From the NCBI RefSeq assembly GCF_010183535.1, contig NC_071331.1, positions 24,490,001 to 24,554,000 on the forward strand: a stretch of DNA of 64,000 nucleotides, written 5' to 3'. This document shows positions 22,508-31,943 of the stretch, piece after piece (the stretch's first letter is position 1; each line of letters starts with the position of its first letter). This DNA is from Caenorhabditis remanei. Lineage: Eukaryota > Nematoda > Chromadorea > Rhabditida > Rhabditidae. The notes under the pieces are model-generated. The model ran no database searches. It was not told where the DNA came from and saw only the letters and a program-made list of their open reading frames with translations. Position numbers and translations under genes: made by a program.

Positions 22508-23595
22508 TTATTTCAAAAAAATAACTGGTTGAACAGGTCCATTTTTAGCTTTCCAGTCCTCATATATACAGTCCCACATCCTCTTGTTCAATCCATGTTT
22601 CCATATCGACACGATTTCATGGATTCCAAACAACACACAACAGATACATGCACTGATGTGGAAATGGAGACTCTGGAAATTTTAGATGATATGGACATCC
22701 GGACACACAGACAGACAGACTCACTTTTGGTACAATCAAACTTGCGTAAATACATGAAAGAAGGGCTAGAAGGGCCACTGGGAAGATCCAAAGATCATAA
22801 TAGACTTTAATTATTATATATTCAGTTGTCATCAATCCGTACAAAACGGTGAAGAATATCAGGGTGAAGTAAAAGATGCAGGAGAAGGTCTGAAAGTATC
22901 TATATGTAAATTTTGTTACTGGTAAGATGTAGAGCTCAAAATTCTGCACAATTTTGTAATAGACACTTTTTTGATAGCACCAAATCCTGAGGAGATACGG
23001 GCGGTTGAAGTTTCTGGGAGAGACGCAGAGAGGCTAGAGCGCTCTCGTTTCTCTATGTCTCTCTTCAACCGCCCGCACCTCCTTAGGATTTGCTCCAATC
23101 AAAAACTTGTTTACTAGTAAAATGTAGAACTTGAAATTCTACACATTTTACTAGTTAACAACTTTTTGATAGCTCCGCCCCTTTTAGAGATACAGACGGT
23201 CCAACTTGGGAAGAGCGCTCTCGTTGGCTCCCCTCAACTTCTAAAGTTTATATCTGCCACTAGCTAAATAGATATCCCACAGTACGTACCGTAGACCTGA
23301 AATCCACTAAATACGGCAGGCAACAGATATAAATCGAGACAATCATTCCAAAAACAATAGAAATTGTTGTCCATCTCTGCACCGTCCTCTCTCTACCCGG
23401 CTCTTCATCATGTTCTTGCGCATATAGAAATTTAACAGCCATAATAATGAAATAGAGACCAAATAGGAGAAATTGTGATGGTGACGGAGGAATGATAAAG
23501 TTGATATCAGGTTTGGAGAACGGATTCTCTTTGAAATTGTTGCCAGAATATATGGAAACCAGCAGAGCAATTGTGAATATCGAAGGGAATCTCAT
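22508..23595 (-). CDS. six-span membrane protein family member G
   Basis: Three exons on minus: 23595-23290, 22889-22725 and 22672-22508, giving 211 residues. Same layout as F, with a signal-like N-terminus MRFPSIFTIALLVSIYSG, a GNNF/ENPFSKPD loop, spans near 43-57 and 77-95, two spans in exon 2 (the second LWIFPVALLALLSCIYASLIV) and one in exon 3. The first intron contains R1 repeats; the second (52 bases) carries the shared 20-mer. With F and E this makes three same-strand genes spaced about 0.55 kb apart; that spacing is longer than usual for a nematode operon and each has its own E-box, so separate promoters seem likelier. Function unknown. Confidence 0.82.
22910..23260. repeat. foldback repeats in intron 1 of gene G
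   Basis: R1 arms around CTCTATGTCTCTC and a second half-unit, occupying the intron between exons 1 and 2 of gene G. Confidence 0.6.
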
Positions 23596-23659
23596 TATGG
23601 GAAATGTTGGAGACTCTCTAATAGTGAGCCGAGAGGGGTCAAGACTGTAGGAGGGGGAA

Positions 23660-23689
23660 ACAGATGGTCTAATGGAAAGAGCAGATGGT
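23660..23689 (-). promoter_or_regulatory. two E-boxes upstream of gene G
   Basis: In gene direction ACCATCTGC (23689-23681) and ACCATCTGT (23668-23660), about 94 and 73 bases before the ATG. The second is followed by TTCCCCCT, as in gene E. Confidence 0.5.
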
Positions 23690-23819
23690 TTTGATGGGAG
23701 GGGATAAGTTTAAAGGAGAAACACAGAGAGGTCAGAAAAAATGGATATAAAATGTCGGATAAATTGTTTCACATGGGAAGTCTTTGAAGACGCCGCTTTC
23801 AAACGGTCTATAAATTCGA

Positions 23820-24151
23820 CCTCACAATATTGATTGTTTATGGACTATACAGGTCATAAATAAGAACTTCATTTTTGCAGTTGATAACATTTTTGTACGA
23901 GCACATCATAAGACGTTACAGCCAGTCAATGTATACAACTTCAGAAATTTCATCATTTGGCACTGAAAAAGATTGATAACTTCTTAGGATGTGCTCGTGC
24001 AAAAATGTTATCAACTGCAAAAATGAAATTCTATTTATGACCTGTATAGTTTATAAACAATCAATATTGTGAGACTTTCAGGGAGGCCGTGTCACAGTTG
24101 GTCATTTTCAACTAAAAACTGCAAGTGTCGCATTCTTTATGGCCAGCACTG
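23820..24151. mobile_element. degraded foldback DNA transposon with Tc1-like terminus
   Basis: Arms beginning at the text CTCACAATATTGATTGTTTA (left, 23820) and its complement (right, to about 24076). The right side continues to a terminus reading, outward to inward, CAGTGCTGGCCATAAAGAAT, ending at 24151 against TA. The matching left terminus is missing. CAGTGCTGGCC-type ends and TA targets are typical of the Tc1/mariner group. No transposase. Confidence 0.6.
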
Positions 24152-25345
24152 TATATCTTTATAGCTCAACTTACTAACTTTGTTGGTGCACACTTTAAAA
24201 ATACGGTACAACTGCTTACCGATTTACATAGAATGAAAGCCAAGGGAAAGATCCATTGTATTGACGTGGCGGGCACTCACACGAATATCAACAACAAATC
24301 AGCCTTGGAGGCTGTTACGAAGAAGCTTCGTAGACATGGCAGGGAAATCGAATGGAAGAGAGTGTCACCAGGACACCTTAACCAGCTTCTCGAGGCTTGT
24401 CATAGGTTAAACAGCTTTCAGTTCACAGGTACAGTGCCGGACAAAAAGGTATCAATTGTCTTTTTCAGTTGAAAATGTCCAACTTTAAGAGAGTGTTGCA
24501 GTATCACTGATTGTTCCACAAAATAACTTTTTATGGGATCAAAGAAACCAAGACTAAAACTCCATTTTTGTAGTTGACAACTTTTTTGAACGGACACTCC
24601 CTAGAAAGTTATCGTCATTTTTAGGCGACAGCTCAAAAATCGCCCTATTTTTGAACTGAAATCGGTCGATTTGAGGGAGAAATTACTTTGTCGAGATGTA
24701 ACATGCTAGGGAGTGCTCGTGCAAAAAAGTTGTCAACTACAAAAATGGAGTTCTATTCTTGGTCTGTTTGATCCCATAATGAGTTATTTTGTGAGACAAT
24801 CAGTAATACTGCAACACTCTCTCAAAGTTGGAAAATTTCAACTGACAAAAGCAAAAGTTGATAGCTTTTTGTCCGGTACTGTACCTTCTATAATCAAAAA
24901 CGAGGCCTTGTTATGGGCAGTCTACATGGATACCATTCAAACCAATGTTCATAAACCACTTCTGTGCCACCGTTACATTGATAACATCATAGTTATTGCG
25001 GAATCGAAAACGATAATGGAGCATGTCATTCGATGCCTCAATATCCAAGACAGTATTCTACTCACGAGAGTAACACCTAGAGATGAATGGCTCCCATTTC
25101 TAAACTGTAAAATTCGATACACAAAACGATGGCTTCTCCACTCGATGGTACCGAAAACCTGCCAACTAAAGTATTATGATCCATTATGACTTTTGTCAGC
25201 CCAAATACTCTTCTAAAAATTGGTATAACACTACTATCAGAAGACAACACGATCCCAACAAACGTACGGACAAACATATAGACTCCAACATCCCTATCAT
25301 TCATTCCAATGCCATATTTCTCCACAGTCCTCATTTTCCTCTACG
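24152..25345 (+). pseudogene. Penelope-type reverse transcriptase relic
   Basis: Two open pieces, 24155-24431 and 24882-25189, plus a frameshifted tail to about 25345. The first has IDVAGTHTNI followed by ALEAV, matching the D-x-x-x-x-Y-T-N-I motif of Penelope-like and related reverse transcriptases, then an F-(Q)-F-T-G end. The second reads RYIDNIIVI at the catalytic motif, LPFLNCKI downstream, and a YRKPAN motif in a neighbouring frame, in the usual family order. The second catalytic Asp is Asn, stops and frameshifts are present, and a 450-base MITE splits the domain. No GIY-YIG endonuclease is visible. It is clearly dead. The Penelope assignment is from motif order only; another retroelement class remains possible. 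Confidence 0.65.
24432..24881. mobile_element. TA-flanked MITE inside the reverse transcriptase relic
   Basis: Terminal inverted repeats CAGTGCCGGACAAAAAG and CTTTTTGTCCGGTACTG, with arms of about 180 bases, flanked by TA at 24430-24431 and 24882-24883. The ends resemble Tc1/mariner TIRs. No coding capacity. The insertion lies just before the conserved Q-K-R-G-L-x-M-G type segment of the reverse transcriptase. Confidence 0.8.
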
Positions 25346-25460
25346 TAGTCATATAAAAATGGAATTTTTAAACCCAAAAACTAAAATCGAAAGTCTGAAA
25401 AAACTGAAAAATCAAAACTTTTCAATCTGAAAAATTACCAAAAAAAGGTGCCGCCAGATA

Positions 25461-25736
25461 TTAGCAGCCCACCCCTTCTTACAACTGCGCTCCGCCGCAA
25501 ACGAGAGAGTATTGGCGAGAGACGCAGAGTTTTGTTGTGGCGCGAGAAAAATTTTCACAGTTTTTGACCTATTTTCCATAATTTTCTCTCGAAAGTTGGC
25601 AAAAAAATTTATAAAAACTAGTGAAAATAGATCAAAAATGGTGAAAATCTGTTTCGCGCCAGAAAAAACTCTGCGTCTCTCGCCGATACTCTCTCGTTTG
25701 AGGTGGGGCGCGGTTGTAACTTAAATGCTCGGCTAA
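25461..25736. mobile_element. palindromic element, family R2
   Basis: Ends TTAGC and GCTAA, flanked by TA on both sides (25459-25460 and 25737-25738). Inside are inverted copies of CGCAAACGAGAGAGTAT, GAGAGACGCAGAGTTTT and TTTTTGACCTATTTTC. Further copies lie at 34458-34700 (complete) and, as fragments, at about 28735-28850 and 33870-34050. Confidence 0.75.
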
Positions 25737-25979
25737 TAGATGGGTAATCATTATTTCAAGTCACAGTTGAGTTTTGAGCCCCCCCCCCCCGTACGGTCGG
25801 TGGTACCGAAAAAGCCACCGTAACCCGAAATTCTCCTTCAGTGTAAAAACATTCGTGACCTTTCAAGACATTTTTTAAATTTATTTTAACTAGCGGTAAG
25901 TAGGCGGTGTATTATTCATAACGTGCTGATCGGGTGTTCCAGAAATCCAATTAGATCGTTATCTTTGTGTATATAAGTT

Positions 25980-26144
25980 GGACTTTTGTCCAGTTCAACG
26001 GTTCAGCCTAACCGTTCAAGTGACGCTCGATATCGGAAACAAAGGAACCGACAGGTGAGTAGGCGAACGTATTCAGGCGGATCCCGCCGGTAAGCGGGGG
26101 ACGCCAGTCTCACGTATTTTAATTTTATCTATTTCAGTTGAGCA
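25980..26144 (+). promoter_or_regulatory. probable 5' UTR exon and intron of gene K
   Basis: A donor at 26054 (GACAG|GTGAGT) and an acceptor TTTCAG ending at 26137, seven bases before the ATG, suggest a noncoding first exon upstream. Its 5' end cannot be placed from sequence; it lies in or before the text around 25980-26053. Trans-splicing at the 26137 acceptor is the alternative. Confidence 0.45.
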
Positions 26145-28233
26145 ATGTCGTCCTCCGAGAACACCGAAAGCAGTGCAGAGGCTGTTCATCATGAAATTAT
26201 CGTAACTTATACGAAGAAAACGAAACCAAATGATTCAATTATAACCCAACGGTAAGGTGTAAAAATATTAGATAAACAATATATCACTATTGGTCTTAAT
26301 TACTCGCTAGAACATATCACTATTGGTCTTAATTACTCGCTAGAACATATCACTATTGGTCTTACAAATTCAAAAACTTTACTATTCACAGAGTAATGTT
26401 AGAGACGGAAGATGCTCTTGCTATGGAGACAGCGTTCACTTGTAGTGAACTCAACCGATACAAACCAGTCAGATTGTTGTAAGTACCTTGAGTTTTTTTT
26501 CATAAACTTTAATGAGTGCACTTCCAGCGCATTGGTTTACCTCATTGCTGCTATATCGGCGAGCGCAACGTTGAGTATGCTAGTTTCAACTGGATTAATG
26601 CATTCGGAGTTGGACAACTACGGTAACATAGTTTGGTGAGTTTTCCAATTCTGTAACTACAACTGTTTCAGTTCGGTTTGTTCATTGCCTTTTTACAGGT
26701 CGACTTCTAGTAGCACTTTAGTTGATGGTATAATCCGAGGCGTACATGTGATTCTCTTTGTAAGTATTTCGTAATCAATTATTTCAAAAAAGCCTATTTC
26801 TTATAGAAATTTCTCTTGATGTGTACGGAGAAACGAAACACATTTTTTGTAAAAGTTGTCTTCGTCGAGTTGATTTGTGGAGTGGTGGCGATTACATTGT
26901 TTTCATTGGACACTCATATGCTTTCCGAATATTCGCAAATAATAATGATAAATGTTGTATTTCGTGAGTTTACAATATGATTTAGATCTGAAAATTCATC
27001 AATTAATCTCATTTCAGTCAATATGAATGAGAAATCTTCAAAGTTATTGGGTATTTGGAAAGCTGTTACTGCGATTGCTGAACTTCTAATTGGAGCATGG
27101 ATAGCTTTATTAGTTAAAAAACACTTAGGAATGGATGGAATGAGATATACAATCAACATAACAGTTATCCTCTATTTTCTTCTTCTTCCATTCGAATTCT
27201 ACGTGTGGTAAGATAAGATCTCAATAAACATTTTCCTCAATACTGCTACTTTCAGGAATCGAGTCAGAAAACTGCGAAAGGAACAGGAAAAGAAACAGAC
27301 CATAACGATGCCAATACACAAACGGTTTAAACCAAGCTCGAATGTTTCACAGGATATTGAGATGTGAGTTCGGTCGAATTTTTTGGTGCTGCTCCGAATC
27401 AGAAAATCAATAGAAGTGCCTCACTCAGAATCATCAAAAACCAAATTTTAGTCCTTTCTGATTACTGCCAAATCTAATTCGTGCGGTTCTGTTTTGGGGT
27501 CGCAGCAAAATTATAATGGGAATAAATGAGTTTCTAAATTTTCCAACGGCTCGAAGAACTTTTGTGATCTACACATGATCAAGGCACACTGTCAGTTATA
27601 ATCACAGTTTCTTGCTGATTGAAAAATTTTAAAAATACCATGGACACCCCATGGTCGGAAAATTAGTATTTTTTCCAAACTTTCTATCTGCAAAAAATGT
27701 AATTATAAGTGACAGTATGACAACTGAGCATGTGTAGATCACAGAAGTTTTGCGTGCCATTGAATAATCACATTTCTACACATTCCAGGCATCCCATTAA
27801 ATCGCCGTATTACAAGTACATGATGGATTATGGTAATATTTCGCTTCTCAATCACTGACCAATTGACTTATTTTCAGAGCCCGCAGAATTGGTTCGTGCT
27901 CTAGTTTTTGTTGATACCATAAACGGACAGACAGTTGAATCTATAAAGACGAAGTTAGAAAACACCGGGATTCGGATCACGGAACGGGCGCTAAACATGT
28001 TCATTCAAGAAATTTTTGGCGAAGATCCGGTGAGTTGGTTTTGAAAACTTACGGGATCAGAAAAAATCAAATTGATCGAATCAATAGAAAATAGGATTAA
28101 AAATAATCATCTTTGTTTTTCCATGTTTTGTCATTTCCACGTTGGAATGGCTTTTGTTAGTTTTCATTTAACAAAAGGTCACGCGCTTATTTTCAAATTC
28201 CAGATATCAACTCATCATGTGACAATAGTTTGA
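26145..28233 (+). CDS. unrecognised multi-span membrane protein (gene K)
   Basis: Ten exons: 26145-26251, 26392-26478, 26528-26635, 26699-26759, 26807-26963, 27018-27207, 27256-27363, 27789-27832, 27878-28029 and 28204-28233, giving 347 residues with all phases consistent. A charged N-terminus of about 60 residues is followed by hydrophobic spans near 64-86, 105-124, 133-157, 191-209 and 219-237, then a basic segment (RKLRKEQEKK) and a soluble tail that ends HHVTIV. The last three residues T-I-V fit a class I PDZ-ligand pattern. I do not recognise the family. Gene J downstream is a paralogue: two of its exons have exactly the same lengths and phases as K exons 4 (61) and 6 (190). Intron 1 has 2.5 copies of a 33-base tandem repeat. 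Confidence 0.8.
26281..26364 (+). repeat. 33-base tandem repeat, about 2.5 copies
   Basis: Three starts of ATATCACTATTGGTCTTA spaced exactly 33 bases apart (26281, 26314, 26347) in intron 1 of gene K. One copy recurs before the orphan exon at 28916, and an inverted copy at about 29571-29605. Confidence 0.85.
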
Positions 28234-28439
28234 AGAAGAGAAAAGAAGGAATACACCATTTCACGTCGTCATGCATCTCATCGTCTTATTCTGATCCGAT
28301 TTTTGCAATAACTTCTAGAAAAAAATGAAATAGATTTTTATTCGAATTTTCAAATCACAATAAGGAAAAATAAATTATCAGAAAAAAACCAGAAACGGAA
28401 TTATTTCAAAATATTGATTTTCTTGTTACTGGATGTTTC

Positions 28440-28700
28440 AGCTACCTGTTCAAAAAGTTTATGCAAAACGGACGCGATTCAGTGGAGTTGTATGAAAGCA
28501 TGAATTTGTCCTCAATTATGCTTGCTACATTGCGCGAATCATCGTTAGGACCACCTCGAAAATCAAATTTCCAGCTGATTTTTAGAAAAAAATTCTCGGA
28601 AAACGATTTAATGTGGTCATTCTCTTTTTGTTGTTTGAAAGTATTTTCTTTTTCATTCCGTCCTTTTCAAACCTTGAACCTCCTTCATTTTTCTTAGTTT
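28440..28700 (+). other. orphan exon-like open frame, unassigned
   Basis: After a TTTCAG acceptor at about 28440 an open frame with mixed, non-repetitive composition runs from a start-like MQNGRDSVELYESMN at 28461 to 28697, becoming low-complexity after about residue 45. It could be an exon of K or J lost from the main reading, or a chance frame. It does not join K exon 9 in phase. Low confidence. Confidence 0.2.
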
Positions 28701-28734
28701 TGTCACGAAAATCGGCAACTAAATTACAAAAGCT

Positions 28735-28850
28735 TGTGAAGATAGACCAAAAGAGGTGAAAATCTGTGTTGGGCCAGAAAAAAAACTCTGCATCTCTTGC
28801 TGATACTTTCTCGTTTGCGCCAGAGCGCAGTTGTAAGAATAATTTAAAAT
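28735..28850. mobile_element. partial R2 palindromic element
   Basis: One arm of the R2 family (GTGAAAATCTGTGTTGGGCC, then CTCTGCATCTCTTGC, then GAGCGCAGTTGTAAGAA) without a clear opposite arm. Confidence 0.5.
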
Positions 28851-28851
28851 A

Positions 28852-29033
28852 CTTAATTACTCGCTAGAACATATCACTATTGGTCTTACAAATTCAAAAA
28901 CTTTACTATTCACAGAGTAATGTTAGAGACGGAAGATGCTCTTGCTATGGAGACAGCGTTCACTTGCAGTGAACTCAACCGCTACAAATTAGTCAGATTG
29001 TTGTAAGTACCTTGAGTTTTTTTTCATAAACTA
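28852..29033 (+). pseudogene. duplicate of gene K exon 2 with flanking intron sequence
   Basis: The end of K intron 1, all 87 bases of exon 2 (here 28916-29002) and the first 30 bases of intron 2 are repeated with very few changes. Both splice sites and the open frame (VMLETEDALAMETAFTCSEL) are intact. It ends in the same phase that the first exon of gene J needs, so it may be, or have been, the upstream exon of J. The similarity stops abruptly within the intron. Confidence 0.85.
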
Positions 29034-30215
29034 ATGCTCTGCTAATATAGAGGAAGTGTCGGAACTTATTTTCTATATACTTTTCCAATATTTTTATATT
29101 TTTCAAAGTGTTTCTTTATTCTGATCCTCTCTGAGTCGACTGAGCATCGATCAACTGACCATATTCACCCGAAAAAAGTTGACCATCTCCGATTCGCCAA
29201 TCCTTTTAATCAATTATAGTATCAAGTGTTCTCAGCAAATTGGAAGAACTTTTGGCCAGGTCCGTCACATGATAGTGAGTACCAAGAAAAATCGAACAAT
29301 CGATATTTTTCGAAAAAAACATTTTGAAGAAGTTAGGAGTAAAAAGGGAAACTATTGTAGACACGATTTTAAGCATTTTTTGTGTTCCGAAAAAAATTCC
29401 AGATCAACGCCTTAATTATGAAAATATTTAAAATGTGTGAAATTTTCGGGTTTTTTTTCATAAAATTTTTATCTCGACAATGACCCGAGATAACACCGTT
29501 TTTATTTGAAAATCGGAATCTACATAAAATTTAATATCAGAGACATGCTGTCCCTACTCGTATCTCTAGACTAGCGAGTAATTAAGATCAATAGTGATAT
29601 ATTTCAATGTGAAAAATGCCATTTTTGTTAAATTTTTTGAGTTTCATCCAATTTTTGCTTATAACTCAAAGTATAAGTTTGAGGGAGATGATATCTTTTC
29701 AGGTTCGGAGTCTACATTGAATTTGGACACTGCGGCTCAAACTAAATCAATATATGGCATTTAGTGTAGTTTTCTGACAATACCTCAAACGATTTGGCGA
29801 CATTGAAATTTTTTTGCTTCATACGTTGAAATCTATAAAAAATCGCATGTTTTCACTCGCCCCAATAATATATGCCCCAAGATTTTTGACCGAACTATTC
29901 AAATTTAATTCAGGTGGCTGGGGGCTGTGCAAACGCCTCCCATTGTACTCGGCCGTTGTCCGTTTACTACACAAGAGGCTCTCCCTCAGGGCAGCTGACC
30001 CCGTCCTTCCCTCAGGCCAGCTGATGGTCTGTGTTCATTTTTTGATGAAGGGGCAAGAGTTGGCGTGTGTGCGACTTGGTGCGGGTGTGGTGGTGTGACG
30101 AGACCCCTCCTCCTTTCTCCTTTCCTTCAACGTTCCCACCAAACGATATTGATTGCCTCCTCCTCTTTTCTTCTTCTTTCCTTCAACGTTCCCACCAAGC
30201 CTCTTATTTCTCCCA
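29034..30215. other. intergenic upstream of gene D
   Basis: AT-rich to about 29900, with an inverted copy of the 33-base K intron repeat near 29571-29605. From 29920 it becomes GC-richer, with GGCAGCTGACC and CCAGCTGATGG E-box-like sites near 29990 and 30017. Immediately before the gene D ATG a block including CTTTCCTTCAACGTTCCCACC is tandemly duplicated (30118-30200). The single unit is recognisable upstream of gene C. Confidence 0.5.
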
Positions 30216-31135
30216 ATGAAAAATCTTGCCCCATATTTCTACTTTTTCTCTAATGTAGCCGTTCTCGTGCCCAACAAGTATACACCCTCACCACCCAAAG
30301 TTGTTGGATGGGAATTTGGAAGAACCTTCTCCTACTATCAACTTGTATTCTTGGCTATAATGGTTTCGATGGGAATAACTCGATGTTTGATGACAATAGA
30401 GAAAGAGGATACACCAGAGAGAAGAGTCCGTCCGAAGAGACATATGACGTTTTGTCTCGTTTTTGGAATTGGATGTGCAGTCGTGCAGTTGGCAATGCTC
30501 TTTTGGTTTGAGCCCCCGTCCCAGGTTGAATATTTTTCGTTTCTCACTTTCTCGCGGTCCTAGGAATATCTGGCTAATTTCATTTTTAGAACGAGTGTTT
30601 GATTGTATTTCCAAGATTAAAAAAATTATGATCATACTCTAATCCTCAAAAAACACTGAAAAGGTAAAATTAGTTTGTTGTCTTCTGGAGAAAAACGTGT
30701 GATATTCCTAAACTAAAAATGTATAATTCAGACCCGCTACACGATCAGCACCTTACTGCAATTTTTACAAGTCTTAGTGATCACATGGTTCGGAATGGAG
30801 TACTGTATGACGTGTTCGGTTAATTACAACTGGCTAATTATCCCAACTATAATTACGTGCTCGTTGACAATTTATGGATTCGATTGGATTGGTCGAGTTG
30901 TAAGTGTTGCTGAAGTTTTCCAAAAATGCTAATTAAAATGAAAAATTTGCAGGAATACTCAAAACTATATCTCATCTGGAATATGTGCATATTCTCTGGA
31001 CTACTCGAGTTATGGCTCATGTGGTGGAATGGTGTGGTGAATAGCTACATTTATGATATTTCCATGGATAATGTTAGGAATAGTGATGAAGATGATGATG
31101 AACGGTGTATTAATTGCTCTAAATTTAGTTGTTAA
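30216..31135 (+). CDS. six-span membrane protein family member D
   Basis: Three exons: 30216-30524, 30732-30899 and 30953-31135, giving 219 residues with phase-0 introns. It is the opposite-strand twin of gene C: from TFSYYQLVF to PPSQ exon 1 is the same, exon 2 differs at a few residues (for example Q for E after STLL) and exon 3 ends CSKFSC instead of CSKFDF. No frame lesion is seen, so it looks functional. Its promoter differs most from the family: the ACCATCTGC E-box is not in the usual place, only CAGCTGATGGT about 190 bases upstream. If the orphan exon at 28916 really belongs to gene J, D lies inside a J intron on the same strand. Function unknown. Confidence 0.82.
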
Positions 31136-31504
31136 CTGTGAATTATTACAATACTAAAGAAAATTCTAAAAAACTTTCATTATTGACGTATCCATATGCT
31201 GAAAACCGCTCTACAATTCCTGTTCTCCTGACTCAAAAGGTGATGTTCCCGACGATACTCTGCACAGCGGCGAGTGCTATCCCGCTGACTCGGATTCAGG
31301 AGATGGTGGTACTACAGTCTGTTGCTTCCGTAGTGCTATATGATATTCTCTAGTCTTCTGGAGTTGTATGATATAGGTGCAGGTCGAGTACCCGGATTCT
31401 TTTCTGTTAGAAATTAACCGGAGTCGATGAAGACGTGTTGTTAAAAAAATTAAACTAGTATAATAAACTATTATCACTATTTTTAATTGAATAATCAAAT
31501 AAAT
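31136..31504. other. unassigned stretch between D and the E-like pseudogene
   Basis: A patch at about 31190-31350 is more GC-rich and codon-like than its surroundings on the plus strand (TYPYAENRSTIPVLL and onward), but has no splice partner or paralogue in the window. It may be a captured exon fragment. I give it no function. Confidence 0.3.
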
Positions 31505-31790
31505 TGGTAGTTTTATGTCTCAAAATTGAGCGGAGCTTGCAAAATATTGTCAACCTGTAAAATGTGCAAAATTGCACCCTAAGGAGATATACGTCTCTAA
31601 AGACAAAAAGAGACGCAGTGAAGCAAGACACTCTAGATATCCGCGTCTCTTCCCCCAACCCAAAATGCTCATATCTCCCGATGCTTCACTCCTATCAAAA
31701 AGTTGTTAACTAATAAAACGAACCAAATTTCACGCTGTATATTTTACTGATCACAAATTGTTCGAAAACATTCGTTCTCGCAGAGATAAA
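31505..31790. repeat. foldback repeat, family R1 (degraded)
   Basis: R1 words (AATATTGTCAACCTGTAAAA, GGAGATATACG, CGCGTCTCTTCCCCC, CTATCAAAAAGTTGTTAACT) in order, with the inner part shortened. Confidence 0.55.
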
Positions 31791-31875
31791 TTATAAATGT
31801 TTGGCACATGAGGCTCCATCGTGTTGTTAGAGGTGGGGATCAAAATACAAGACACGCAGAGCAGCAAGAAGACGG

Positions 31876-31884
31876 ACTATCTGC
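31876..31884 (+). promoter_or_regulatory. decayed E-box ACTATCTGC upstream of the E-like pseudogene
   Basis: One base away from ACCATCTGC, about 60 bases before the aligned ATG. Same orientation as in gene E. Confidence 0.35.
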
Positions 31885-31943
31885 CCTTCATTCTCCTCCT
31901 GCACCCCTTCTCCTATTGATTCGACGGCTCTCTCTTCCAAAAA

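Noticed and set aside
19242..23595. Operon of genes G-F-E
   Set aside because: Same strand, but spacers exceed 500 bases and each gene has its own E-box and conserved promoter text; no SL2-type spacer signal could be identified.
26663..26670. CTGTTTCA, the upstream motif of nematode 21U piRNA genes
   Set aside because: A single 8-mer inside an intron of gene K (another near 46213) is expected by chance; no cluster.
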